From assembly GCF_002911015.1 (NCBI RefSeq), contig NZ_KZ626889.1, positions 1 through 59,791 on the forward strand: 59,791 nt of DNA. Direction: 5' to 3'. A program made the translations under genes and the position numbers. The notes beneath the pieces were generated by a model. The model searched no databases. It saw only the letters and a program-made list of their open reading frames with translations, and was not told the DNA's origin. This document shows, one piece after another, positions 9,061-17,727 of this stretch. The DNA is from Streptomyces populi. GTDB taxonomy: Bacteria > Actinomycetota > Actinomycetes > Streptomycetales > Streptomycetaceae. Within the stretch, counting starts at the first letter, position 1; each line of letters opens with the position of its first letter.

Positions 9061-10188
9061 GTGGAGTTGATCCTGCGTGCCGCCGGTGAACTGCTGGACA
9101 CCGAGCTGTCCGACCCGGTCGACCTGGGCGGCAGCTCGCGCAGCACCGTGTTGCGTTGCGGGACGGCCGACGGTGGCAGTGTGATCGTCAAGGCGTTCAG
9201 CGGCGAACCGGATTCCCTGCGCTGCTTCACGGCCGAGGCCGCCGGGCTCTCGCTCGGGATCGCCGGACCCGAACTTCTGGGCGTGGACCCCGGGTTCCCC
9301 TTGCTGGTGATGTCGGATCTCGGGAACGCGCCCACCCTGGCGGACGTTCTGCTCGGGAGCGATCCGGCCGTCGCGGAAAACGGTCTGCTGGCGTGGGCCC
9401 GTGGGCTCGGGAGGCTGGCCGCCGAATCGGTGCACCGGCGCGCCGATCTCATGCGGCTGTGGACCCGGTACGACAAGGGCATGCCGCCCTGGGAGGACGA
9501 GCCGTGGATCGCGCGGAACTCCGCTGCCCTGCTCGCGCTGCTCGACGATGCCGGAATCACGGCCCCGCCGGGCCTTGCCGAGGAGTTGGCCCGGATCGGG
9601 ACGGCGGAGGGGGAGGGGGAGGGGTATCCAGCCTTCACCCCGGGTGACACCTGTCCCGACAACAATCTGCTCACCCCGGAGGGGCTGCGTCTGATCGACT
9701 TCGAGGTGGCCTGCTACCAGTCGGTGTTCCTGACGGCCGCCTACTGCCGGATGCCGTTCTCCAGCTGCTGGTGCGTCTTCACGCTGCCGGCCGGGACGGC
9801 CGCGCAGATCGAGCGGGCGTATCGCGCGGAGGTCGCCGGTGTGTACCCGGCGCTGGCCGAGGACGCGGTGTGGCAGGCCGGCATGCGGCGGGCCGTGGCG
9901 GTCTGGACCGTGGACGCGACGGTGAGGCTGCTGCCTCGCACCGTGGAGGACGGGCCGCTCCATCGAACTCGACGCCCGGCCCCGACGAGGCGCCAGGTGC
10001 TGAGGCACCGCTGGGAGACGGCGAGCGGGCTGGAGGATCTTCCCGCGCTCGCGGAGACGATGCGGTCGCTGTTGCGGGAGGTCGCCGGAGGCTGGGACGT
10101 GGCTCCACTGCCGGGGTATCCGGCTTTCGGGAACCGGGAGGCGAGTGAACCGCCTCGGGCACCGGCCGACGTGACCACTACAGGCTGA
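9061..10188 (+). CDS. Aminoglycoside-phosphotransferase-like (APH) kinase family protein
   Basis: This is a 375-aa protein of the choline/aminoglycoside kinase fold. The ATP lobe is suggested by DLGGSSRSTVLRC and VIVKAFSGE (Lys). The catalytic loop reads PGDTCPDNNLLT, with the catalytic Asp and metal-binding Asn kept and the usual His before Asp replaced by Gly. It is followed by the LIDFEVA metal site. The C-terminus is basic and Arg-rich. It starts at GTG 9061 and no clear ribosome site is seen. Substrate unknown; Streptomyces has many such uncharacterised small-molecule kinases, so a resistance role should not be assumed. Confidence 0.65.
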   Translation: MELILRAAGELLDTELSDPVDLGGSSRSTVLRCGTADGGSVIVKAFSGEPDSLRCFTAEAAGLSLGIAGPELLGVDPGFPLLVMSDLGNAPTLADVLLGSDPAVAENGLLAWARGLGRLAAESVHRRADLMRLWTRYDKGMPPWEDEPWIARNSAALLALLDDAGITAPPGLAEELARIGTAEGEGEGYPAFTPGDTCPDNNLLTPEGLRLIDFEVACYQSVFLTAAYCRMPFSSCWCVFTLPAGTAAQIERAYRAEVAGVYPALAEDAVWQAGMRRAVAVWTVDATVRLLPRTVEDGPLHRTRRPAPTRRQVLRHRWETASGLEDLPALAETMRSLLREVAGGWDVAPLPGYPAFGNREASEPPRAPADVTTTG

Positions 10189-10294
10189 CGGCATGTCAGG
10201 ACTGGCCCGTGGTGGATCAGGACTGGACCCGCGGAGTGTCCGCCGGCCTGGCGGCGCGTCGGCACGGGTCTGTCCGGAGCCACCGACGGCCGGA

Positions 10295-11329
10295 TCAGCG
10301 TGAAAGACCGGAGACAAGTTCTTCACGGCTGTTGACACCGGTCTTCCGGTAGATCGCTTTGAAATGATCGTTGACGGTGTGCGGGGAAAGACGCAGAGCG
10401 CGGGCGATCTGTTTGACGGCCAGACCGTCGAGAGCCCACCTGATCACCTCCTGCTCCCGCGAGGTGATCCCGTACAGAACGGCCGCGGCCGGCAGCAGGA
10501 CGTCGGAGGAAGCGGACTGGATGGTCACCGCGACACCGCCGGAACCTGGTTCGTCGAGCAATTGTGCCTGCAACACGATCCACCCGTCAGGGCCGGGTAT
10601 ACGGCTCAGCGCTTGCCGGCCCGGCTGTCGTGCCGTGAGGGCTATGTTCCAGACGTGCGCGAATATCTCCCCCTCGTCGGCCGTCTCGATGTCGGGTACG
10701 AGTTTGCGCACCCAGTCGCGGCCGGTTCGGGTCACCGCTCTTATCGTGTCGCTGCTGTCGATCACCACGACGCCGGGCGGGGGAGCGCTGCGAACGGGAC
10801 GCAGGAATCGACCGGCGACGTACTGTTTCAACGCTTCTGCCAAGAGGGTGGACAGCCGTCCGGCGTTGACCGCGTCGGCCGGCGAGAAAGGTCTGCTGCC
10901 CCTTCCCCGCAGCAGCACGAGCAGGCCCCAGGCCCTCCCCCCGGTGGCCAGCGCGACCCGCAGCTCGCCGCCGACTTCGGTCGCGTTCATGATCTCTTGG
11001 TGCCGGAAGCCGTGCCGTCCGCCCAGGGGGCCGGATTCGAGGAGCGCGACGGGACGGCCGCTTCTGATCATGCCGACCAAGGTGTGCTGATCGTGTCCGA
11101 GGATCTCCGCGGTTTCCAGCGCGCGGTAGAAGGACGCTCCGTAGCCGTGTTCTTTGGTCAGGAAACACGCGGCACCCGTGAGGGGATCGACTCCTCTGAG
11201 CATGTATCCGTCGTGCGGTACGAGTGGCATGATCTGCTCCGAGATCACCCTGCCCAGTTCGGGGATCGTCGTGGCCTCCGCCGCTGCCGATGAAAGAGCG
11301 CGGGAGACCAGTTCCACGTCCGGATTCAT
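10295..11329 (-). CDS. LuxR-type regulator with N-terminal GAF-like domain
   Basis: This is a 344-aa single-component regulator. Residues 1-165 form a GAF-like ligand or redox module (HDGYMLRGVDPLTGAACFLT). A PAS-like middle part follows (VVVIDSSDTIRAVTRTGRDW). The last 65 residues are a LuxR helix-turn-helix with YGITSREQEVIRWALDGLAV and SPHTVNDHFKAIYRKTGVNS. The receiver Asp of two-component regulators is missing. ATG 11329 is the first start of the frame. It stands alone; its target is unknown. Confidence 0.85.
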   Translation of the reverse strand: MNPDVELVSRALSSAAAEATTIPELGRVISEQIMPLVPHDGYMLRGVDPLTGAACFLTKEHGYGASFYRALETAEILGHDQHTLVGMIRSGRPVALLESGPLGGRHGFRHQEIMNATEVGGELRVALATGGRAWGLLVLLRGRGSRPFSPADAVNAGRLSTLLAEALKQYVAGRFLRPVRSAPPPGVVVIDSSDTIRAVTRTGRDWVRKLVPDIETADEGEIFAHVWNIALTARQPGRQALSRIPGPDGWIVLQAQLLDEPGSGGVAVTIQSASSDVLLPAAAVLYGITSREQEVIRWALDGLAVKQIARALRLSPHTVNDHFKAIYRKTGVNSREELVSGLSR

Positions 11330-11454
11330 GCGAGGAGTGTGGATCGGCGCATCTCGGCGGGCAAAGGTTCTCGGCGTGTCGGCCGACCGGCGGCACTTCG
11401 TGGCTCATATGCGGCATCCGCCGAAAAACGGGAACGCGATCACGGATCATCGGA

Positions 11455-11498
11455 CGACTCCGCCCGAGCCGTGGGGCGACTCCGCCCGAGCCGTGGGG
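11455..11498. repeat. Two perfect tandem copies of a 22-bp unit
   Basis: A 22-bp unit starting CGACTCCGCC and ending AGCCGTGGGG occurs twice head to tail (11455-11476 and 11477-11498). A degraded third copy seems to follow to about 11523. It lies in the spacer between the LuxR-type regulator and the acetyltransferase gene, about 50 nt before the latter's start. Confidence 0.85.
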
Positions 11499-11545
11499 CG
11501 GATCTTCCTCGCCCGGTCCGTGGAGGGTGCGCTATAAACAGGCCC

Positions 11546-12283
11546 GTGAAATTGACCGTTGAGCGAACAGACGCACGCACCTGGCCTGATGAGCAGCTGC
11601 GCGAACTCTTCAGCGAGGGTTTCCCGGAGTTCATCACAGCCGATCGGCCGGCCAAGCAGTACATCGGCAGGGTCAGGAAGTGGTTCGCCGACCTCGATCT
11701 CACACTGGTGGACGAGCGCGGTCTGCCGGTCGCGTCCGGCTGGGGCGTACCGATCCGGTGGGACGGACGGACCGAAACGCTCCCCACCGGCTACACCCAG
11801 GCCATCATCCGCGCCGTCGAGGGCCGGGAACAAGGCGTCGACCCCGACACCCTGGTGATCTGCGGAGCGATCGTCACACCGTCGCTCAAGGGACGCGGCC
11901 TGGCCGGGGAGATGCTCGGCGCACTGCGCGGGCTCGCCGAGGGCGCCGGATGGCCACGGGTCATCGCGCCGGTGCGCCCGACGTCGAAGGCGCGCTACCC
12001 GCTGGCGTCGGTCGAGACGTTCATGGGGTGGACCCGCGAGGACGGCACGGCCCTCGATCCACGGATCCGCACCCACCAGCGTCTGGGCGCCCGCATCCTC
12101 GCGGCGGCTCCCCGGTCGCAGACCATGACCGGCACGATCGCCGAGTGGGAACAGTGGACCGGCATGGTGTTCCCGGAGACGGGTGACTACGTCATCCCGG
12201 GCGGGCTGAGCCTGCTGCGGGTCGACCGGTCCGCCGACCAGGGCACCTATGTGGAGCCCAATGTCTGGATGCAGCACGTCTGA
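11546..12283 (+). CDS. GNAT-family N-acetyltransferase
   Basis: This is a 245-aa protein with an acetyl-CoA binding motif of the GNAT fold, TPSLKGRGLAGEMLGALRGL (R/K-x-x-G-x-G/A loop and helix), preceded by the beta strand LVICGAIV. The C-terminal part is longer than in minimal GNATs and rich in Trp/Met. GTG 11546 is taken as start because the homologous region begins at KLTVERTD; upstream residues of the open frame run through tandem repeats. Acceptor substrate unknown. Confidence 0.7.
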   Translation: MKLTVERTDARTWPDEQLRELFSEGFPEFITADRPAKQYIGRVRKWFADLDLTLVDERGLPVASGWGVPIRWDGRTETLPTGYTQAIIRAVEGREQGVDPDTLVICGAIVTPSLKGRGLAGEMLGALRGLAEGAGWPRVIAPVRPTSKARYPLASVETFMGWTREDGTALDPRIRTHQRLGARILAAAPRSQTMTGTIAEWEQWTGMVFPETGDYVIPGGLSLLRVDRSADQGTYVEPNVWMQHV

Positions 12284-12386
12284 ACCGAGTGCGCGGGGCA
12301 CGGCGACGTCTTCCGGGGCGCTTTGCGCCAAGCGATTAGGTCGCCCGGTCCTGGAGCGCCCCGGACCGGGCGACCGGTTCATCGCG

Positions 12387-12767
12387 TCAGCACTCCGGGA
12401 TGTCCCCGCTGTGGAAGGCTTCGTTGCCGTCCACGTACGCCCCGTACGTCCACCCCGTCACGAACAACTCCTGGCCGGTGCCGGCGGTGTAGCGCTCGGA
12501 CACGGTGTGGTACCAGACGTTCCCGTGGTTGCTGAGGTTGTCGCCGCGGTCCCAGCAGTCGGCGACGATCGCGTCTCCGAAGCCCAGGTCCGGGATCCCC
12601 ACCTTGCCGAAGCGGGTGTGCGTGGTGTTGTAGACGCCCGCACCGGCACCCGAGGTGACGTGGATCAACGCGTTCGCGGCGGACGCGTTGCCGGTCGCCA
12701 GAGCCAGCGCGCCGGCGCTCAGCGCCGCGACGATGGCGCCACGACGCCGCACGACACTCTTCATCAT
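12387..12767 (-). CDS. Secreted SH3-like small protein
   Basis: This is a 126-aa protein with a Sec signal peptide: basic MMKSVVRRRG, hydrophobic AIVAALSAGALALA and cleavage site NASA-A. The mature part (VTSGAGAGVYN, then IVADCWDRGDN, then NVWYHTV) fits a bacterial SH3-like domain with one buried Cys-Trp, as in peptidoglycan-associated secreted proteins of Streptomyces; a second Cys is the last residue, allowing a disulfide. AGGGGG lies a few bases before ATG 12767. Function unknown. Confidence 0.7.
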   Translation of the reverse strand: MMKSVVRRRGAIVAALSAGALALATGNASAANALIHVTSGAGAGVYNTTHTRFGKVGIPDLGFGDAIVADCWDRGDNLSNHGNVWYHTVSERYTAGTGQELFVTGWTYGAYVDGNEAFHSGDIPEC

Positions 12768-13092
12768 CTTTTCCCCCTGATCACTGCCGGCAATGCGCTG
12801 CCGGGCGGTGCCCCGACGTCCGGAGCACACCCAGGACCGTGCCCTGGCCGGAGCGCTCGGTGAATCCCCCAGAACCCGGGGGGTGACAAGACGGCACCGA
12901 CGGACCAGGACCCGTATGACGGTTCGTGTGCGCTGGTCAGGAGCTGGTCAGGACCGTGCCCCGGGATCCGGTGCTGCGTGGACACGCTGACGCTGCTGTC
13001 GCTGACGACTCCGTTCCTCGTACGGTCCCGCGTCTTGGCAGTGTTTCGCGGGAGGAGGAGGATGCCGCTTTCGGCGACGGTCGGGGAGAGGC

Positions 13093-13818
13093 ATGACAGG
13101 TCGAGGGGCGGTTGCCGAGGGCGATCCCGGCATACCGTTCCGGGAGCGTCTGTCGACGGCTGCCGCTTATGGCGTCGCCTGTCTCCTGCACGTCCTGACG
13201 GCGAGTTCACTGATCTGCGGTCTGCTGCTCGTTCTTCATCTCAAGGCGGTCGTGCAGCCGCTGATCGGGCTGGTGCTGATCCTGTTCGCCGCCCTGTTGC
13301 GTCCCCGTTTCGACAGCCTCGACCCGGACCTGCCCACGCTGCTGCGGGAAGAAGCGCCCGCCCTGTACGCGCTGTTGGACGATGTGGCGGACGCGGTGGG
13401 CGCACGACGTCTCGATGCCGTACAGGTCAGTACGGATTTCTCCGTACGCGTCACCACCTTCGGCGTACGACGCAGACGGCGACTGGTGCTCGGCTATCCC
13501 CTCTGGCTGACTTTTGCACCGCAGCAGAGGGTCGCTGCCCTCGCACATGAACTGGCGCACTCCGCATCCCGCGACGTCCGACGCGGAGCGCTCGTCGGTA
13601 TCGCGCTCGCTTCCCTGGCCGACGGGGCGGAACAGATGGAACACCGGACCACCACGACGGAGGCGGCCTTCGACACGTCTCCACTGTCCCGGTACGCCGA
13701 TGAAATGGCCGTAGCGGCCGTGCGGTTCAACGCCCATGGCCGAACGGTGAATTGGGCACTGTGGATCCCCGGCCTGCTGATGAGGGGCGTCGCTCGACTT
13801 ATGGGCCGTGCACGCTGA
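13093..13818 (+). CDS. M48-type membrane metallopeptidase, apparently short at the C-terminus
   Basis: This is a 241-aa protein with two N-terminal membrane helices (about residues 24-70) followed by a cytosolic zinc-protease core with HELAH in VAALAHELAHSASRDVRRG, as in M48 (HtpX/Ste24) peptidases. The family's third zinc ligand (Glu in a downstream helix, near an E-x-x-AD motif) should come after another membrane segment. Here the protein ends soon after LLMRGVARLMGRAR, so that part appears to be missing. A 3' truncation is likely and activity doubtful. GGGGAGAGG precedes ATG 13093. Confidence 0.65.
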   Translation: MTGRGAVAEGDPGIPFRERLSTAAAYGVACLLHVLTASSLICGLLLVLHLKAVVQPLIGLVLILFAALLRPRFDSLDPDLPTLLREEAPALYALLDDVADAVGARRLDAVQVSTDFSVRVTTFGVRRRRRLVLGYPLWLTFAPQQRVAALAHELAHSASRDVRRGALVGIALASLADGAEQMEHRTTTTEAAFDTSPLSRYADEMAVAAVRFNAHGRTVNWALWIPGLLMRGVARLMGRAR

Positions 13819-13914
13819 GTGACGTCCGAGTGTGCGTGGACGGCCATGTACCGCGGTGTCCCTCGGGCACGACGAAGCGGGTGCGTCAGCGACCTGCTCG
13901 CCGGCGGACCGCGG

Positions 13915-13965
13915 CACCGGATCGACGGCGGCACCGGACCGACCGCGACACCGGATCGACGGCGG
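13915..13965. repeat. 17-bp direct repeat in spacer
   Basis: CACCGGATCGACGGCGG occurs at 13915-13931 and again at 13949-13965, with a diverged related sequence between. It lies in the 240-bp spacer between the M48-like gene and the CYTH/CHAD gene. Confidence 0.7.
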
Positions 13966-14057
13966 GTGACCGGGCGACTCGCAGCACCCGAGATCCGCCA
14001 GATCCGCCACTGGTCACCGAAGGGTTTGAACTCCGAGAATATGTCTACGCGATCGAT

Positions 14058-15599
14058 ATGGCTCGTTCGACGCGTGAGACAGAACGCAAATACGCGGTCC
14101 CCGAGGCCGACACCTCCTGGCTGCCCGATCTGGCCGGTGCGGGCCCCGTCGCCTCCGTGGCGGACCAGGGAGCGCGGGAACTGGACGCCGTCTACTACGA
14201 CAGTGACGACCTGCGGCTGACCCGCACCCGTGCGTCCCTGCGGCGCAGGACGGGCGGCACCGATGCCGGCTGGCACCTGAAGCTCCCGCTCCCGGGGGAC
14301 AGCCGTGAGGAGATCCAGGCCTCCTTGACGTCGTCGGAGGACGTCCCCGAGGAACTGCGGTGTCTCACGCTCTCCCGCACCCGCGGCGCAGCACTGCGGC
14401 CCGTGGTACGGATCCGCTCCAGCCGCTCCCTGCATCATCTCCTCGACGCGGAGGGCGACGTCCTGGCGGAGCTGAGCATGGACGAGGTGTCCGCCGAGGC
14501 GCTCGTCGACGACGAAGGACGCATGACCTGGACGGAGATGGAGGTCGAACTCGTCCAGGGCGGGGACCCGGCCCTCCTGGACAGCGTCGAGAAGGTGCTG
14601 CGGAAACACGGCCTCGACCGGTCACAGAGCCCGTCCAAGGTCTCCCACGCCCTGACGGAAGCCACGTCCCTGCTGCACCGCGCGCCTGATGCGCGCGCCG
14701 ACGTCGTCCCGGGGACGGCCGGCCGGCATGTGCTCGCCTACACGGACCGGCTCGTCGACGCCCTCATGGACCTCGACCCCGCGGTCCGTCGCGACACGCC
14801 CGACTCCGTCCACCGGATGCGTACCACGACACGCCGTCTGCGCGGCTGCCTGCGTTCCTACCGCTCCGTCTTCGACAGGGAGGTCACCGACCCCCTCCGG
14901 CGCGATCTGAAGTGGCTGGCCAACGAGCTCGGCGTGGAACGCGACCACGAAGTGCTTCGCGACCGGCTCACCTCGAAGGTGCGGGAGCTCTCCGGCGAGC
15001 TGGTCCTGGGCCCGGTCGAGGCACGGCTCAAGGCCTGGGACGTGGCGCGGCGGACCGAGGCCCGCCGCCGCACCCTCGATGCGCTCGCGTCGCCCCGCTA
15101 CCTGAACCTGCTGAACGGCCTGAAGTCCCTCACGGAGGCGCCGCCGTTGCGCCCCTCCAAGGCGGCCGCCAAGCCCGAGAAAGTCTTCGGCAAGGTGCTC
15201 CGGAAGGAGTACCGCCGCCTCGCCGGGCGCATGGAGCCGGCACTCGCCACGGCGCCGGGCCCGGAACGGGACACCGCGATCCACGACGCCCGCAAGGCCG
15301 CCAAGAGGCTCCGCTACGCGGCGGAGGCGGCCCGCCCGGTCCTGGGCAAGCCCGCACGGCGCCTCGGCAAGCGCGTCAAAGCCGTGCAGCGGGTGAGCGG
15401 AGCCCAGCACGACAGTGTGGTGACGCGTGACGCCCTGCGGCGACTCGCGGTCTCCGCCCACGCGGCGGGGGAGCCCGGCTTCACATGGGGCATCTTGTAC
15501 GGCCAGGAGGAAGCCGCGGCCACCGTCCGGGAACGACAGCTTCCGGAGGTCTGGAGCAAGGCCCGCGCGGCGGCTCGGAAGAAGGCCCTCCGGTCCTGA
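14058..15599 (+). CDS. CYTH and CHAD domain-containing protein
   Basis: This is a 513-aa cytosolic protein. Residues 1-200 are a CYTH (triphosphate tunnel) domain starting with the hallmark ETERKYAV (E-x-E-x-K) and with basic and acidic tunnel residues (RASLRRRTGG, WHLKLP, MEVELVQGG). Residues 225-510 are a helical CHAD domain with repeated basic helices (VHRMRTTTRRLRG, IHDARKAAKRLRYAAEAARP). This fusion is common in Streptomyces and binds or hydrolyses polyphosphate-type ligands. ATG 14058 is the first Met before the CYTH motif. The 3' end overlaps an antisense reading frame discussed separately. Confidence 0.88.
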   Translation: MARSTRETERKYAVPEADTSWLPDLAGAGPVASVADQGARELDAVYYDSDDLRLTRTRASLRRRTGGTDAGWHLKLPLPGDSREEIQASLTSSEDVPEELRCLTLSRTRGAALRPVVRIRSSRSLHHLLDAEGDVLAELSMDEVSAEALVDDEGRMTWTEMEVELVQGGDPALLDSVEKVLRKHGLDRSQSPSKVSHALTEATSLLHRAPDARADVVPGTAGRHVLAYTDRLVDALMDLDPAVRRDTPDSVHRMRTTTRRLRGCLRSYRSVFDREVTDPLRRDLKWLANELGVERDHEVLRDRLTSKVRELSGELVLGPVEARLKAWDVARRTEARRRTLDALASPRYLNLLNGLKSLTEAPPLRPSKAAAKPEKVFGKVLRKEYRRLAGRMEPALATAPGPERDTAIHDARKAAKRLRYAAEAARPVLGKPARRLGKRVKAVQRVSGAQHDSVVTRDALRRLAVSAHAAGEPGFTWGILYGQEEAAATVRERQLPEVWSKARAAARKKALRS

Positions 15600-16060
15600 G
15601 GAGTCCGGACGGCGGCGGCATCCCGGTGCGGCCCTTTCCGGCGGGCGGGGCATTCCCGGCCAGGAGTCCCCGGGTCGCCACAGCGCGGACTTCCCCGGCC
15701 GGCCACAAGACCAGTGCTCGGCCGTGGCCAGTCGCCCACGGACCACAAGTAGCTGCCCGGTGTCGCTGCGCACGCCTCGAGGAGCTCGGCAAGGTCGAGC
15801 AGAGCCGCCTCCTGCCGGTCGTCGGTGCATCCCCGTGCCAGGGCGACGGCTTCCTGACGGGCGACCTGAGCTGCCTGTTCGCCGAACAGCGTGTCGCCGT
15901 ACGGATCCACCCGGCCGAGCTTGCCGGGGCCATGCAGGTCGAGGGTGCTCAGCGCCCTCGCCGACGCTTCACCGTGTTCGTAGGAGCCCCGCAGCAAGGT
16001 GTTCCGGGACGACCGCTTTCGCGTCGGTCGCCCGGAGCGCAGTTCCAGCTCGATCCCCAT
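15314..16060 (-). CDS. Conserved Streptomyces hypothetical, probably frameshifted or run-on
   Basis: GGAGGAGG sits directly before ATG 16060, and the first 115 or so residues look genuine (MGIELELRSG, then LGRVDPYGDTLFGEQ, then LEACAATPGSYLWSVGD), a pattern I remember from a small Streptomyces family ending shortly after YLWxVGD. Here no stop follows. The frame runs on for another 130 residues of low-complexity Arg/Ala sequence and ends 285 bp inside the 3' end of the convergent CYTH/CHAD gene. I read this as loss of the normal stop, so the true gene is about 15700-16060. Function unknown. Confidence 0.45.
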   Translation of the reverse strand: MGIELELRSGRPTRKRSSRNTLLRGSYEHGEASARALSTLDLHGPGKLGRVDPYGDTLFGEQAAQVARQEAVALARGCTDDRQEAALLDLAELLEACAATPGSYLWSVGDWPRPSTGLVAGRGSPRCGDPGTPGRECPARRKGPHRDAAAVRTPQDRRAFFRAAARALLQTSGSCRSRTVAAASSWPYKMPHVKPGSPAAWAETASRRRASRVTTLSCWAPLTRCTALTRLPRRRAGLPRTGRAASAA

Positions 16061-16185
16061 GGCCCCTCCTCCGGCCCCGCACGGCGAGGCCTCGCGGAGA
16101 TCATTCGATCAGACGCGACCCGGCCGGCACCCGTCATGAGTGCCGGCTCGTCGCGTTGCGCGGCAGGCGCTCGAGCGGCGCGGGG

Positions 16186-16785
16186 TCAGTCGGTCGTACC
16201 GCTGCCGAGTGACCGCAGCGCGGCGGCCACCGTGGCGCTCAGTGAACCGGCTTCGGCGCCCGCGCGGGAACGCAGGTTGACGCCGTAGGCGAGCAGCGCC
16301 AGCAGGTCGGCCGCCGTGGCCGGGTCGGTGCCGGGAGCCAGCTGGCCCTCGGCACCGGCGACGACGAGCACCGCACGCAGGGCTTCCCGCAGTTCCTCGT
16401 GATGCTGGTCGAGGAAGGCGCGGACGTCGGGGTCGCCGTTCTCCGCGCCGGCCTGCGCGTTGGAGATCATGCAGCCCCAGCGCGCGTACTCGCCCGAGCA
16501 CCGGACCCCGATCAGCGAGTCGAAGAACTCCGCGACGGCGGGCAGCCCCCGGTCGTCCTCGGCGAGTCCACGGAACGCCGGTCGGGACCACTGCTCCCGG
16601 TAGCGGTGCAGCGCGGCGAGGTAGAGCTCCTGCTTGCCGCCGAACGTGGCGTACAGGCTGGAACGGTTGAGACCGGTCGCGGTGACGATGTCCTGGATCC
16701 CGGTCGTGGCCATGCCCTGCCGCCAGAACAGCCGTACCACCGTGTCCAGCACCGTGTCCGGATCGAAGTGCTTGATGTCCGGCAT
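16186..16785 (-). CDS. TetR-family regulator
   Basis: This is a 199-aa TetR repressor. The DNA-binding part has DTVVRLFWRQGMATTGIQDI, then TATGLNRSSLYATFGGKQEL; the remainder resembles the AcrR/NemR-like C-terminal type, with a Cys in GCMISNAQAG that could be redox- or electrophile-sensing, by analogy only. It is divergent from a peroxiredoxin-like gene, and two near-identical operator-like sites lie between them, so it likely represses both. Confidence 0.88.
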   Translation of the reverse strand: MPDIKHFDPDTVLDTVVRLFWRQGMATTGIQDIVTATGLNRSSLYATFGGKQELYLAALHRYREQWSRPAFRGLAEDDRGLPAVAEFFDSLIGVRCSGEYARWGCMISNAQAGAENGDPDVRAFLDQHHEELREALRAVLVVAGAEGQLAPGTDPATAADLLALLAYGVNLRSRAGAEAGSLSATVAAALRSLGSGTTD

Positions 16786-16800
16786 GTGTCACCCCATCAA

Positions 16801-16871
16801 CTTGAAACAATAATTCCAAGATACCTGGTGCGGGGTGGAGGCCGCCGCTATCTTGAAACGGTCGTTCCAGG
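16801..16871. promoter_or_regulatory. Pair of matching operator sites between TetR and peroxiredoxin genes
   Basis: Site 1 is CTTGAAACAATAATTCCAAG (16801-16820) and site 2 is CTTGAAACGGTCGTTCCAGG (16852-16871). They share CTTGAAACnnTnnTTCCARG, an imperfect palindrome (CTTGRAA/TTYCAAG). One lies next to each divergent start, which fits binding by the TetR protein at both promoters. Confidence 0.8.
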
Positions 16872-16902
16872 TAGCCCGTTTCGCAGACGAGGAGAAACCC
16901 CG

Positions 16903-17562
16903 ATGACCGACCTCACCACCGAACTGCGCGCGCTCGACGAAACCCGGGACCGGCACATCCCCGCCGAGATGCGCCGGGTCATGGACCGGGCGGCCCGGGA
17001 GCTCGCCGACTCCGGGCAGGCGGGCCGCGCCCGCACCGTCGGCGAGCCCGCCCCGCGGTTCACCCTGCCCTCCGCGACCGGCGCCGTGGTGACCCTGGAC
17101 GACCTGCTCGCCGAGGGCCCCGTCGTCCTCACCTTCTACCGCGGCGCCTGGTGCCCGTACTGCAACCTCGCCCTGCGTGCCCTCCAGCGGCACCACACCG
17201 ACATCACCGCGCGTGGCGCCCGCCTGGTCGCCGTCTCCCCGCAGATTCCCGACGAGTCGCTCACCCTCACCGAGAAGCACGGTCTGGCCTTCGAAGTCCT
17301 CAGCGACCTCGGCTCCGACACGGCCGAGCGGTACGGCCTCGCGTTCGACCTCTCCGACGACCTTGCCGCCGTCTACGACAAGCTCGGCTTCGACCTCCAG
17401 CGCGTCAACGACGGCCACCCTCGCACACTGCCGCTGCCCGCCACTTACGTCATCGACCGGAACGGCGTGATCCGCTGGGCCTTCGTCGACACCGACTACA
17501 CCGCCCGCGCCGAACCCGCCGACGTCATCGCGGCCCTGGAGTCCCTCGGCGGAACCCGCTAG
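16903..17562 (+). CDS. Peroxiredoxin-like (AhpC/TSA family) protein
   Basis: This is a 219-aa thioredoxin-fold antioxidant protein. After an N-terminal helical extension of about 45 residues, the AhpC-TSA core begins (VGEPAPRFTLPSATGAVVTL) with the active site TFYRGAWCPYCNLALRAL, a C-x-x-C in place of the simple peroxidatic Cys. Later LPLPATYVIDRNGVIRWAFV is the conserved strand-turn. This matches the actinobacterial peroxiredoxin-like subgroup. GAGGAG precedes ATG 16903. The adjacent TetR gene and shared operator sites suggest induction by oxidants or electrophiles. Confidence 0.85.
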   Translation: MTDLTTELRALDETRDRHIPAEMRRVMDRAARELADSGQAGRARTVGEPAPRFTLPSATGAVVTLDDLLAEGPVVLTFYRGAWCPYCNLALRALQRHHTDITARGARLVAVSPQIPDESLTLTEKHGLAFEVLSDLGSDTAERYGLAFDLSDDLAAVYDKLGFDLQRVNDGHPRTLPLPATYVIDRNGVIRWAFVDTDYTARAEPADVIAALESLGGTR

Positions 17563-17727
17563 GACTGCCGTCCGGATCATCCGGCAGCGGGAAGAGCGCG
17601 GTCACGTCGAGCGGCCGCGCTGGGGTGCTCGCCCTGGGCGGGCTCCTTGTCGTGGAGCGAGACCGGCGGAACCGTTTTCATCCGGTGATCCGTCTTGGGC
17701 GGCGGGGGCGGGAAGAGGGGAGGCCAT

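Noticed and set aside
9061..10188. Aminoglycoside resistance gene
   Set aside because: The fold is APH-like but the catalytic loop is divergent and no context indicates resistance; called only as family member.
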